Below, piece after piece: positions 14,029-21,026 of a DNA stretch of 27,490 nt (positions within the stretch are counted from its first letter, which is position 1; each line of letters starts with the position of its first letter). Source of the stretch: JBOGVA01 sp050692195 (GTDB taxonomy: Bacteria; Actinomycetota; UBA4738); NCBI GenBank assembly GCA_050692195.1, contig JBOGVA010000026.1, positions 1-27,490 on the forward strand, written 5' to 3'. The notes under the pieces were generated by a model that was given only the letters and a program-made list of their open reading frames with translations, searched no databases and was not told the DNA's origin. The translations under genes were made by a program, and so were the position numbers.

Positions 14029-16199
14029 GCTCCTCGGTCGGGCCTTCCGGCCTGTGGAAGCGTCTCGACCAGAAGATCCGGACATCGCCTGAGGCGGGCG
14101 AAGACGGGCAGGGGATCTGGGATCGCCTGGCGTATCTGGTGGACCCGGCCGAGTTCCGGCCGAAGCTGGCCGACGACATCGAGATCAAGGAGTTCAAGCT
14201 CAAGTGGGGTAACGACTACGCCATCATCTTTAACCCGCGGGACCTGCTGCACTATCGCCTGGAGCCCGGCGAGGTGGAGGTCGTCGGGCTGATGGATGGG
14301 ACCAGGACGCTCAAGGAGATCGTCGTGGAGCGCTTGGGAGAGTCGGGGGACCTGGAGCTCTCCGGCATCGCCGACCTTGTGGTCCAGCTCCACGCCGGCA
14401 ACTTCCTCGACCGGCGGTTCCTGGACGTGGAGGGAGCGGTGGAAAGGGCACTGAAGCCCATGTCGCCCATGCGCGAACGGGCCCGCATGTTCGCCACATC
14501 GCTGAGCATCGAGTGGAAGGGTGCCGAACGGGCCGTGCGCTGGCTCTACGACCACGGGCTGAAGCACGCCTTCAATCGATGGACGCAGATCGTGTTCGCC
14601 GCGGTCGTGGTTGCGGGCATGGTCGCCTTCGTCGACCTCGTGCTCTCAGGCCGGTTCTCTCTCACCGGCGAGTCGCTCGCCCTGGGGTTCCTGGTCCTCA
14701 TGGCCCTGGACTACTTCAGCGTCACGATCCACGAGCTGGGCCACGCGCTAGTCCTCACGCACTACGGGCGGCGGGTCAAGGGCGCAGGGTTCATGATCTA
14801 TTTCGGATCGCCGGCCTTCTTCATCGAAGCGTCGGATGGGCTGATGCTGGAGCGCCGCCAGCGGATCCTTCAGTCGGGCGTGGGTCCGTACGGTGAGGCC
14901 CTTGTGGCCGGGGTCGCCGCGATGATCGCGTGGGCCGCTCCCGATTCCATCCTCTCTCCGACCCTCTACAAGTTCGCCGTCCTCGGCTACGTGACGGTGT
15001 TCATGAATCTCGTGCCGCTCTTGGAGCTGGACGGTTACTGGATCCTCTCCGACCTCATCCAGGTCCCGGACCTGCGGCCCAGATCGCTCGCCTTCATCCG
15101 GCACGATCTCTGGCACAAGCTGTTCAAGCGGGAACGGTTCTCGAAGCAGGAGATCGGGCTGGGCCTCTACGGGTTCCTCGGCGTGGCCTTCACGATTCTG
15201 TCGTTCTATGCGGCCTACTTCTTCTGGCAACAGGTCTTCGGCGACCTGGTGGGACGGTTGTGGCGAGGCGGAGCCGTCACCAGGATCCTCCTCGTCGCCC
15301 TGATCGTCGTGGTGACGGGGCCCTTGATCCGGGCCGGCATCAACCTGCTGCGGTCGGTAGGGCGGCGGCTTCGGGCGGTGTGGCACCGGGTCCGCTTTCG
15401 CCTGGAGAGGAAGTGGCGCGTCGAGGCAGCGGAGCTGATCGATGCCTTGGCGCTGTTCGACGACGTTCCCGAGGACGTGCTGAGCGAGCTGGCGGGGCGG
15501 GTTCGACTGAGGTCCTTCGCTCTGGGGCAGCCGGTCGTCCGGCAGGGGGAGCGGGCAGCGGCGTTCTACGTGGTCCGCAGCGGCACGCTCCAGGTGGTGG
15601 AGGAGGATCCGCGCTCCGGAAGCCAGCGAGTGCTCAGGACCCTCGGCCGGGGAGAGTCGTTCGGCGAGTTGGGGCTGGCGGAGGCCGCTCCACGGTCGGC
15701 GACGGTGAGGGCGCTGGAAGAGTCCGAGCTGTTCGAGATCGAGAAGGGGACCTTCGACCGGCTCCTGGCAAGCATGCTGCACGTACCGCAGTTCGCCCCG
15801 ACCCTCCAGAGCCTCTCCGAGCTGCGCGAGCTGAGCTGCTTCTCCTCCCTGGAGCCCGATGAGCTGTCGGAGCTCCTGGAGCGGGGAGAATGGATCAACG
15901 TCGCCCCTGGGGAGGCCATCGTGGAGCAGGGGGAGGTGGGCGACGCCTTCTATGCCCTCCGGTCGGGGCAGGTGGACGTGTATCAGGACGGGGAGCACCT
16001 CCGGACCCTGGGACCAGGGTCATACTTCGGGGAGGTGGCCCTGCTGCTCGATATGCCTCGAACCGCGACGGTGGTTGCTCGAACCCCGGTGCGCGCCTAC
16101 CGGCTGGATCGTGAGGGGTTCGACCGGCTGATCGCGGATGCGTTCAAGCGGGGCACGTTGAGCCCTCACGTGGTGGTCGATCGAACATGGAAGCATTAG
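14025..16199 (+). CDS. PqqD-like / M50 zinc metalloprotease / double cyclic-nucleotide-binding fusion protein
   Basis: An unusual 724-residue membrane protein. Residues about 48-135 resemble a PqqD-like winged-helix domain (FNPRDLLHYRLEPGEVEVVGLMDGTRTLKEIV). The intramembrane site-2-type protease core spans about 185-440, with hydrophobic helices, the zinc motif HELGH (236-240) and the third ligand in NLVPLLELDGYW (LDG 335-337). Two tandem cNMP-binding domains follow, about 475-590 (FGELG 546-550, PRSAT 556-560) and about 600-705 (FGEVA 668-672, PRTAT 678-682). Both retain the Gly-Glu and Arg of the phosphate-binding cassette, so real nucleotide binding is plausible. The architecture recalls 'putative peptide zinc metalloproteases' of peptide-processing systems, here placed under possible cyclic-nucleotide control. 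It overlaps the upstream anchored protein by 4 nt and precedes a small zinc protein and a Crp-type regulator. The substrate is unknown. Confidence 0.88.
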   Translation: MSSSVGPSGLWKRLDQKIRTSPEAGEDGQGIWDRLAYLVDPAEFRPKLADDIEIKEFKLKWGNDYAIIFNPRDLLHYRLEPGEVEVVGLMDGTRTLKEIVVERLGESGDLELSGIADLVVQLHAGNFLDRRFLDVEGAVERALKPMSPMRERARMFATSLSIEWKGAERAVRWLYDHGLKHAFNRWTQIVFAAVVVAGMVAFVDLVLSGRFSLTGESLALGFLVLMALDYFSVTIHELGHALVLTHYGRRVKGAGFMIYFGSPAFFIEASDGLMLERRQRILQSGVGPYGEALVAGVAAMIAWAAPDSILSPTLYKFAVLGYVTVFMNLVPLLELDGYWILSDLIQVPDLRPRSLAFIRHDLWHKLFKRERFSKQEIGLGLYGFLGVAFTILSFYAAYFFWQQVFGDLVGRLWRGGAVTRILLVALIVVVTGPLIRAGINLLRSVGRRLRAVWHRVRFRLERKWRVEAAELIDALALFDDVPEDVLSELAGRVRLRSFALGQPVVRQGERAAAFYVVRSGTLQVVEEDPRSGSQRVLRTLGRGESFGELGLAEAAPRSATVRALEESELFEIEKGTFDRLLASMLHVPQFAPTLQSLSELRELSCFSSLEPDELSELLERGEWINVAPGEAIVEQGEVGDAFYALRSGQVDVYQDGEHLRTLGPGSYFGEVALLLDMPRTATVVARTPVRAYRLDREGFDRLIADAFKRGTLSPHVVVDRTWKH

Positions 16200-16245
16200 G
16201 CCGCATCTCATCAAGCGGACGGTAGAGACTCGAGGACGGTAGCGG

Positions 16246-16458
16246 ATGGACTGCTGGCACTGTCGGAGGACGGCTGTGGGCGCCTGTCGCTTCTGCGGGC
16301 GGGGAATCTGCGAGGACCACGTGCAGACCCATCCGTACATCCTGGAGCTGTTCAAGACGACGGACGTAACCAGGGTGCTCGTGGTGGAGGATGCCCTGCA
16401 TTGCGGGGCGTGCACTCCTCGTCCGGACCCCCTCGACCTTCCGGAGCTCGACGCCTGA
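16246..16458 (+). CDS. Small zinc-ribbon/B-box-like protein (DUF2180-like)
   Basis: A 70-residue protein opening with CWHCRRTAVGACRFCGRGICEDH, a C-x2-C-x7-C-x2-C-x4-C-x2-H arrangement like a B-box or treble-clef zinc site, with a further C-x2-C (HCGAC) near the end. It looks like the small DUF2180 type of zinc proteins; the function is not known. The start ATG-GAC-TGC is 46 bp after the M50/cNMP gene on the same strand with only a weak ribosome-binding site, so it probably belongs to that operon. There is no membrane segment or signal peptide, so it should act inside the cell, perhaps by protein-protein contact with its operon partners. The five-site operator array begins 9 bp after its stop. 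Confidence 0.75.
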   Translation: MDCWHCRRTAVGACRFCGRGICEDHVQTHPYILELFKTTDVTRVLVVEDALHCGACTPRPDPLDLPELDA

Positions 16459-16467
16459 CCAGAGCGT

Positions 16468-16575
16468 GTGACGGGCGTCACCTCGTGATGGTGACAGCAG
16501 TCACCCGGAGACGGTGACGGGCGTTACCGCGCCTTCGGTGACCGATGACACCCGTCCGCGGGTGACGGCCGTCAC
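16468..16575. promoter_or_regulatory. Array of five phased CRP-type palindromes
   Basis: Five 14-bp sites of the form GTGAC-N4-GTCAC lie head to tail. They start at 16468, 16491, 16514, 16538 and 16562, giving spacings of 23, 23, 24 and 24 bp. Sites 1, 2 and 5 are perfect; site 3 ends GTTAC and site 4 ends GACAC. The spacer bases differ (GGGC, AGCA, GGGC, CGAT, GGCC), so only the half-sites are conserved, as expected for protein binding. The pattern equals the GTGA-N6-TCAC core recognised by CRP. The Crp-type regulator gene 390 bp downstream keeps the Arg-Glu-x3-Arg reading residues, making it the likely ligand. The array lies between the zinc-protein gene and the basic repeat-protein gene. 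Confidence 0.8.
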
Positions 16576-16660
16576 AGACACCCCGACCGGACCCGAGGAG
16601 ACTGCACGCATGACATTGATCACGCCCTTGGGCCCGGAATCGAGAGGGGGTGAGCGAGGA

Positions 16661-16846
16661 ATGCCTGAGAAGAAGAAGGTGTCTCCCAAGCAGCCAACGG
16701 CGAAGTCCAGCGGGAAGTCGGCGGCGGCCAGGGTTACCAAGAAGACGGCACTCGGCAAGAGAGTCATGGGCAAGCGAGTGCTGGGCAAGCGAGTGCTGGG
16801 CAAGCGAGTGCTGGCCAAGCGAGTGGCCGCCAAGCGAATCATCTAG
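16661..16846 (+). CDS. Tiny Lys/Arg-rich pentapeptide-repeat protein, possible nucleic-acid binder
   Basis: A 61-residue, extremely basic protein: 14 Lys and 7 Arg against one acidic residue. The N-terminal half resembles a histone-H1-like tail (MPEKKKVSPKQPTAKSSGKS). From residue 31 a five-residue unit, consensus V-L-G-K-R, repeats six times. In DNA this is a 15-bp tandem repeat (16754-16837). Nothing catalytic is visible; binding DNA, RNA or polyphosphate is inferred from charge alone. The start could instead be ATG at 16610, in the same frame, which has GAGGAG nine nucleotides upstream and would add 17 residues. The five CRP-type sites end 35 to 85 bp before these starts, so control by the Crp-like protein is likely. 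A strong hairpin terminator follows 25 bp after the stop. Confidence 0.65.
   Translation: MPEKKKVSPKQPTAKSSGKSAAARVTKKTALGKRVMGKRVLGKRVLGKRVLAKRVAAKRII
16754..16837 (+). repeat. 15-bp in-frame tandem repeat inside the basic protein gene
   Basis: About five and a half copies of GGCAAGCGAGTGCTG, the first and last diverged, each encoding Gly-Lys-Arg-Val-Leu or a close variant. The unit is a multiple of three, so copy-number change would keep the frame and alter the length of the basic tail. Confidence 0.85.
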
Positions 16847-16871
16847 GCGAAAGGCCGGCGTCACCTTTTGG

Positions 16872-16901
16872 GAACGGGCTCGGGGTCTCCCGGGCCCGTT
16901 C
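16872..16901 (+). terminator. Hairpin terminator after the basic repeat protein
   Basis: GAACGGGC pairs with GCCCGTTC, then a T-G wobble and CGGG/CCCG extend the stem to 13 bp around a GTCT loop. It lies 25 nt after the stop codon and is followed by an AT-richer stretch (ACATTATGT) without a T-run. It would separate the basic-protein transcript from the Crp-type gene. Confidence 0.7.
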
Positions 16902-16963
16902 ACATTATGTGCCCCGGGTTCCTCCTGGTCCAGCCGTTTCGGGTTCGTTAGGCTCCAGACGCG

Positions 16964-17680
16964 ATGGCTGGAGCGACTGCCCGCATCTCTCGCAGTGACC
17001 TCGATCGTGCCATGGCGGCCACCCCGATCCTGGAGAAGATTCCCCGGAGCGCGGTGCACGACCTGGCGGAGGCCGGGACGATCCGGCAGTATCGGCGGGG
17101 GACCTATCTCTTCTATCAGGAGGACGACCCGGACCACGTGTTCTTCCTGTGGAAGGGGCGTATCGAGGTCAGCTCACTGTCGGTGACGGGGCACCGACAG
17201 CTCCTCACGACCCTCGACCACCCTCAGTTCTTCGGGGAGCTTGGTGTGCTTGGCGATCAGCGGCGGACGGCCACCGCCGTGGCTCTGGAGGACTCGATGG
17301 TGTGGGTGGTGGGAGGCGATCGCTTCCTCCGGTTCCTCGGCGATCACTTCGAGGCCACCAGGGCGCTGCTCCGTGGGCTGGCCCGCCAGATCCAGGCTCA
17401 CGAATCGTTCGTGGAGGACCTGCTGTTCCTGGATCTGAAGGGACGGGTGGCGAAGCGGCTGCTCCAGCTGGTCAGCCCGAGCCTGGACGAGCTGCCCCCC
17501 GACGGGACCGTGCTTCCCGCCGTCGTGACCCACGCGGACCTTGCCAGCCTCTGCGGGGGCAGCAGGGAGAACGTCACCCGCATCCTCTCCGAGTTCCAAA
17601 GACGGGGGCTCGTCAGGCGGGACGGCCGCCGATACGTACTGAGAAGCGTCTCGGGACTCCGGCGGCTGGCAAGCCTCTAG
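16964..17680 (+). CDS. Crp/Fnr-family transcriptional regulator
   Basis: A 238-residue protein with an N-terminal cyclic-nucleotide-binding beta-roll (about 20-130), a dimerisation helix (about 128-160) and a C-terminal winged helix-turn-helix (about 185-230). The phosphate-binding cassette reads FGELGVLGDQRRTATAV, keeping Gly-Glu and Arg-Thr/Ser, so cAMP or a similar ligand is plausible. FNR-type cysteines are absent. The recognition helix GGSRENVTRILSEF carries R201, E202 and R206, equivalent to the CRP residues that read TGTGA half-sites. It is therefore the best candidate to bind the five GTGAC-N4-GTCAC sites upstream. The ATG has no Shine-Dalgarno sequence and lies 9 nt after TAGGCT (16949-16954). 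It is probably transcribed alone, since a terminator precedes it. Confidence 0.92.
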   Translation: MAGATARISRSDLDRAMAATPILEKIPRSAVHDLAEAGTIRQYRRGTYLFYQEDDPDHVFFLWKGRIEVSSLSVTGHRQLLTTLDHPQFFGELGVLGDQRRTATAVALEDSMVWVVGGDRFLRFLGDHFEATRALLRGLARQIQAHESFVEDLLFLDLKGRVAKRLLQLVSPSLDELPPDGTVLPAVVTHADLASLCGGSRENVTRILSEFQRRGLVRRDGRRYVLRSVSGLRRLASL

Positions 17681-17688
17681 GCGATCGA

Positions 17689-18249
17689 TCAGTCCTCGAG
17701 CAGATCCTCAATCAGCAGGCCCATGACGATCATGTCCACATGCCTGCCGCCGACGAAGAGGGCTCGGCGCAGCCGGCCCTCCTCCTTGAACCCGACCTTC
17801 TCGTAGGCTCGCCTGCCCCTCGGGTTCGTTTCCAGGACGCCGAGCTCGATCCGCTGCAGGTTCATCTCTCGGAACCCGAACCGGCACAACGTCCGCACCG
17901 CATCCGTGCCGTAGCCCTTGTCCCAGAACGGCCGGCCGATCCAGATGCCCAGGATCGCCGTTCGGGCCCGGCCCTCCACCCGGGCCAGGTCGCACGCGCC
18001 GACCAGCTCTCCGGAGAGCGTCTCGATGGCAAAGTGTGGCTCCCGGGCGGCGCGCCGCTTCTCCCACCACTCCCGGGTCCCGGAGACCGACTCCGGCCAC
18101 ACCACGAGGAGCTGCTGGGTGACCCCGGGCTCCCAGAACAGCTCGTTGATTCCAGGAAGGTCGTCCTGCTCGACCGCGCGCAGCCGGACCAGTCGTCCCT
18201 CGAACGGAGAGCGGATCCTGTGGAAGTCCTCATTGCTGCCACCGGCCAT
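17689..18249 (-). CDS. GNAT-family N-acetyltransferase (RimJ/RimL-like)
   Basis: A 186-residue acetyl-CoA-dependent acyltransferase. Visible GNAT elements are the opening strand GRLVRLRAVEQDDLPGINELF, the acetyl-CoA-binding IGRPFWDKGYGTDAVRTLCRFGF (the Q/R-x-x-G-x-G/A type loop) and the C-terminal LGVLETNPRGRRAYEKVGFKEEGRLRRA. This pattern matches RimJ/RimL-like enzymes that acetylate protein N-termini, amino acids or small amines; the substrate is unknown. The frame is open to 18306, but the ATG at 18249 is preferred: homology begins just after it, and a TATCCT box (18259-18264) lies 9 nt upstream in the leaderless arrangement common in this window. Its stop is 8 bp from the convergent Crp-type gene. 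Confidence 0.88.
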   Translation of the reverse strand: MAGGSNEDFHRIRSPFEGRLVRLRAVEQDDLPGINELFWEPGVTQQLLVVWPESVSGTREWWEKRRAAREPHFAIETLSGELVGACDLARVEGRARTAILGIWIGRPFWDKGYGTDAVRTLCRFGFREMNLQRIELGVLETNPRGRRAYEKVGFKEEGRLRRALFVGGRHVDMIVMGLLIEDLLED

Positions 18250-18430
18250 TGAGGCACGAGGATACGCCCGCCGCGGCCCCCACCTGGGCAGCCTCGCTTT
18301 GTCCAATGCGCTCTGGGCCTTTCGTCCTGGGACGAGATCAGGGAGAAACGGGGCGAACGTTCAGGGTTTGACGCCCATCACGGAGGGAAGAAAAAGGGCG
18401 ACCGAACAGAACAATCAGGGAGGTGCCTGG

Positions 18431-18583
18431 ATGTCGTACGAGCCTCACGCACACGAGCCTGTGGAGCCCGACCGGGGTAGCATGACCGGCTTCGCGGCGA
18501 TCAAGTACACGGCCATCGTCGTCATCGTCCTGGCGATTCTGGCCTTCCTCGCCTTCTACCTGATCCCACTCGTCTTCGACTGA
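18431..18583 (+). CDS. Small single-span membrane protein
   Basis: A 50-residue protein too short for many gene finders. The first 20 residues are acidic and His-rich (SYEPHAHEPVEPDRG). One strong membrane helix follows (about 26-46, YTAIVVIVLAILAFLAFYLIP) and the protein ends LVFD. The ATG is preceded by AGGGAGG (18417-18423) with a 7-nt gap, the best start signal in this part of the window, which is why I call it real. The family is not recognised. It stands alone, between a leftward GNAT gene and a leftward pseudogene, so it must have its own promoter; no convincing -35/-10 pair was found upstream, only a GAACGTTC palindrome near 18355. Confidence 0.7.
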   Translation: MSYEPHAHEPVEPDRGSMTGFAAIKYTAIVVIVLAILAFLAFYLIPLVFD

Positions 18584-18610
18584 GCAGGGCTCTCGCGGCC
18601 CGGGTCGCGG

Positions 18611-19246
18611 CTAGAGCGAAAGGATCTCGGCGAGGCGATCCGGGTCCAGGGCGTGGGCCACGAGGCCATCGCGGCCGACCAGCCCGGCTCGCTGGGCCAC
18701 CCGCGCGCACTGGTTCGGCAGCAGCGGAGCATCCGTTGCAATCACGAGATGACGGACCCCGTTTCCTGGCCCATGGCCGGATCCCCTGGGAGCGGCACGA
18801 CCGATGCCGGCAGGACCTCGCCCACAGCCGTCCCGTTCACCCGCAGGCGCTCGCGCCGGCCGTGGTTGGCTTGAATCAGCACTCCCACCGTGTACCCCCC
18901 CGCTGGGGAGGAGAGGACCCGGGAAGCGGTGCCGATTCCGCCCTTGAAGCCGTGGCAGATCATCCCGGTGCCGCCTCCTACGTTCCCCTCCGCCACCTCG
19001 CCGCCCGAGGACTCGCGGATGGCCCTTTCCAACGTGTTCCGCCCTCACATGCTGGCCGTTCACGTCGTTCAGGACGCCGTCCCAGGTTTCACCGACGACG
19101 GGGAGGCTCCACCGGACACGGTCGGGGCCGTGCTCCCGGACGTCGAACGCGATGAGCGCGTCCCGAACGATCCCGACGCTGTGGGTATTGGCGGCCACCG
19201 AGATATCCTCCCCCACCTCGGTAAAGCCTCCATGGTTGACTCCCTG
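18611..19246 (-). pseudogene. Remnant of a P1-family (DmpA-type) aminopeptidase, frameshifted and truncated
   Basis: Three pieces in two frames reconstruct a P1/DmpA peptidase. From about 19243 to 19030 one frame encodes GGFTEVGEDISVAANTHSVGIVRDAL and VVGETWDGVLNDVNGQHVRAEHV. From about 19029 to 18745 a second frame encodes GGEVAEGNVGGGTGMICHGFKGGIGTASRV and GGYTVGVLIQANHGRR, up to the ETGSVI nucleophile region. From about 18760 the first frame resumes with LVIATDAPLLPNQCARVAQRAGL. Two opposite shifts (near 19025-19035 and 18745-18755) break the gene, the N-terminal third is missing, and the C-terminus stops early. The upstream end runs into the M23 peptidase gene. Several lesions together argue for decay and not a single sequencing error. 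In an intact homologue a Gly-Ser bond self-cleaves to expose the catalytic Ser. Confidence 0.8.
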
Positions 19247-19325
19247 AGGGTCGCTTGCTAGGGTCCTGGCGAACTTTGCCCGGCCCCGACCCACGGCCGG
19301 CCACTCGCCGGCGTCAGGAGGGCGG

Positions 19326-20375
19326 TTGACCGCAAGCAGAGCCAGGATCGCTATAGGCGTCACCGCTTCCCTTCTCCTAGCGACCCTCGCTTCCATCCCC
19401 GTGCGCGCCGACACCGCGAGCGAGCTGGAGGCCGCTCGGGACCGGCTGAGGGTCATCCAGGCCGATCTCAACCGCCTGGCCGCCCAATACGCGGCCGCGG
19501 TCGGCCGGCACAACCAGACCGAAGACCGGATCGCCCGGGTCCAGGACCGGAGGGAGCGGGTCCGGGCACGCATGAAGCGGATCCGGACGGCCCTGGCCGC
19601 CCGGGCCCGGGATGCCTACGAGTCGGGGGGCGCCGGAACGATCGAGCTGCTGCTCGGTTCGGAGAGCTTCTCGGAGTTCTCGGATCGGGTGGAGTACCTG
19701 GGAAGGATCGCCAAGACCGACGCGGATCTGCTGATCCAGGCGCGGGTTGATGGCGAGGAGCTCAGGCGCCTCGATGCGGATCTCGCCAGGCTGTCCAAGC
19801 AGCAGGCGGCGACGATCGCCACGCTCGATCGCCAGCGGGCGGCCATGGGCGAGCTCTTCGCCGAGCAGAGAGCCTTGGAGGCCAGGCTCGCGGACAGGCT
19901 TGCCGCCGAACGAGCCGCTGAGGCGGCCCGGAGGGCCGCGGAGGCGGCGGCGCTGGCCAGGCAGGTCCGCGGGGGACCACTCCTGGCGTGTCCGACGGGC
20001 CAGCCCCGGGCCTTCGGGAACGACTTCGGCAATCCCAGGCCCGGAGGCAGACGGCACCAGGGCATCGACATCGTGGCGCCGCTGGGCACGCCGGTGTACG
20101 CCGCTCAAAACGGGAGGTTCCAGCAGAACTACAACGACCTCGGCGGCATCAGTGCGCTGGTGTACGCCGACAACGGCGACTTCACCTACTACGCTCACAT
20201 GTCCGCCTATGCCGGGGTGCCGAACGGATCGCGCGTGTCCGCCGGCACCATGGTCGGCCACGTCGGTGATACGGGGAACGCCGAGGGAGGCATCCCCCAC
20301 CTGCACTTCGAGTACCACCCCGGAGGGGGCGGGGCCACGAACCCCTACCAGATGCTCGTCGCGGTCTGCGGCTGA
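19326..20375 (+). CDS. Secreted M23-family peptidoglycan endopeptidase with coiled coil
   Basis: A 349-residue exported murein hydrolase. Residues 1-28 form a signal peptide ending PVRA-DT. Residues about 30-215 are a long, charged coiled coil (SELEAARDRLRVIQADLNRL, then alanine/arginine-rich repeats near 190-215). The C-terminal lysostaphin-like domain (about 235-345) keeps all zinc and catalytic positions: HQGID (His and Asp ligands), YYAHMSAYA and HLHFEYH. It is therefore probably active, unlike EnvC-type activators. It should cut peptide cross-links in the cell wall, and the coiled coil may hold it in complex or restrain it. The TTG start is supported by AGGAGG (19317-19322), though the 3-nt spacing is short. 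It is divergent from the P1-peptidase pseudogene, whose 5' end it appears to have displaced. Confidence 0.9.
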   Translation: MTASRARIAIGVTASLLLATLASIPVRADTASELEAARDRLRVIQADLNRLAAQYAAAVGRHNQTEDRIARVQDRRERVRARMKRIRTALAARARDAYESGGAGTIELLLGSESFSEFSDRVEYLGRIAKTDADLLIQARVDGEELRRLDADLARLSKQQAATIATLDRQRAAMGELFAEQRALEARLADRLAAERAAEAARRAAEAAALARQVRGGPLLACPTGQPRAFGNDFGNPRPGGRRHQGIDIVAPLGTPVYAAQNGRFQQNYNDLGGISALVYADNGDFTYYAHMSAYAGVPNGSRVSAGTMVGHVGDTGNAEGGIPHLHFEYHPGGGGATNPYQMLVAVCG

Positions 20376-20468
20376 GCTTCCGGCGCAGCGCGCTCCGATA
20401 GACTGAATCTCTGATCTCAGGCCGCGCCGGGGAACGGATGAGCCCGACCCCGGGCTGGGGGTAGGGAC

Positions 20469-21017
20469 ATGACGGATCCTGCAGGAGCGCCCAGCTCTTC
20501 CCGGATCACCACGATCCTGGACCCGGCTTTCGCCGAGGCCCTGGAGGGGCTCCCCATCGAGGAGATCCGTCGCAGACGAGACGAGGCGCTCGCCGAACGC
20601 GAGTTCCAGTCCTACCTTCGCCGCCTCATCCAGGTCAGACAAGCCCTGCTGAGCGCCGAGCGGACTCGGCGCAGGGCAGGCGCCGATCGGGAGCCGCTGA
20701 TGGAGCGACTCACCTCCGTGCTGTCGGAGGGCCCCAAGGGGGGCAGGGCGCGGGGCGAAGCCATCCGGGTGTCCCTGGTCCAGGCCGACATCGACGAGGC
20801 CGAGCGACAGCTGGATGCGATCCTCGGGGAGGCCGCCCTGGTCAGCCCGGAGGACCTCGCGGACGCCCCACTGGAGGTGACGCTCGAGTCCCTGGTCGAG
20901 GCGGAGCGGAGGGTCTCGGCCGATCGCGTCGCCGTGATGCGAGTACACGACCGGCTGCAGGAGGAGATCAAGCGCCGCTATCGGGAGGACCCTGCGCAGA
21001 TCCCGCGCCAGTTCTAG
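20469..21017 (+). CDS. RsiG-like anti-sigma factor homologue (c-di-GMP-binding family)
   Basis: A 182-residue, helix-rich, soluble protein. In RsiG, two helices each carry E-x3-S-x2-R-x3-Q-x3-D and clamp cyclic di-GMP while holding the sigma factor WhiG. Here the second helix has E146, S150, R153, M157 and D161, with only Gln changed to Met. The first, in EREFQSYLRRLIQVRQA, keeps S48, R51 and Q55, but the Glu position is R44 and the Asp position is A59. The surrounding LPIEEIRRRRDEAL...SYLRRLIQVRQ is typical of the family formerly called aerial mycelium formation protein. No WhiG-type sigma gene is in the window. The ATG follows a weak GGGGGTAGGG. A short hairpin (AGCCC/GGGCT, 20442-20457) precedes it. 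One degenerate motif may mean an ancestral, single-motif type. Confidence 0.68.
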   Translation: MTDPAGAPSSSRITTILDPAFAEALEGLPIEEIRRRRDEALAEREFQSYLRRLIQVRQALLSAERTRRRAGADREPLMERLTSVLSEGPKGGRARGEAIRVSLVQADIDEAERQLDAILGEAALVSPEDLADAPLEVTLESLVEAERRVSADRVAVMRVHDRLQEEIKRRYREDPAQIPRQF

Positions 21018-21026
21018 GCTCCGCTC

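Noticed and set aside
16468..16575. CRISPR array or protein-coding repeat
   Set aside because: Units of 23-24 bp with 14-bp palindromes and no long unique spacers are not CRISPR. The spacing changes from 23 to 24 bp, which would break any single reading frame, although an eight-residue pattern appears over the last part.
16514..16846. Long version of the basic repeat protein starting within the operator array
   Set aside because: The start would use an operator half-site as GTG with no ribosome-binding site; starts at 16610 or 16661 are better supported.
18611..19573. Continuous 320-codon leftward gene
   Set aside because: Its first hundred codons are antisense to the M23 peptidase gene, and its middle is out of frame with the recognisable P1-peptidase core, so it is treated as a pseudogene instead.
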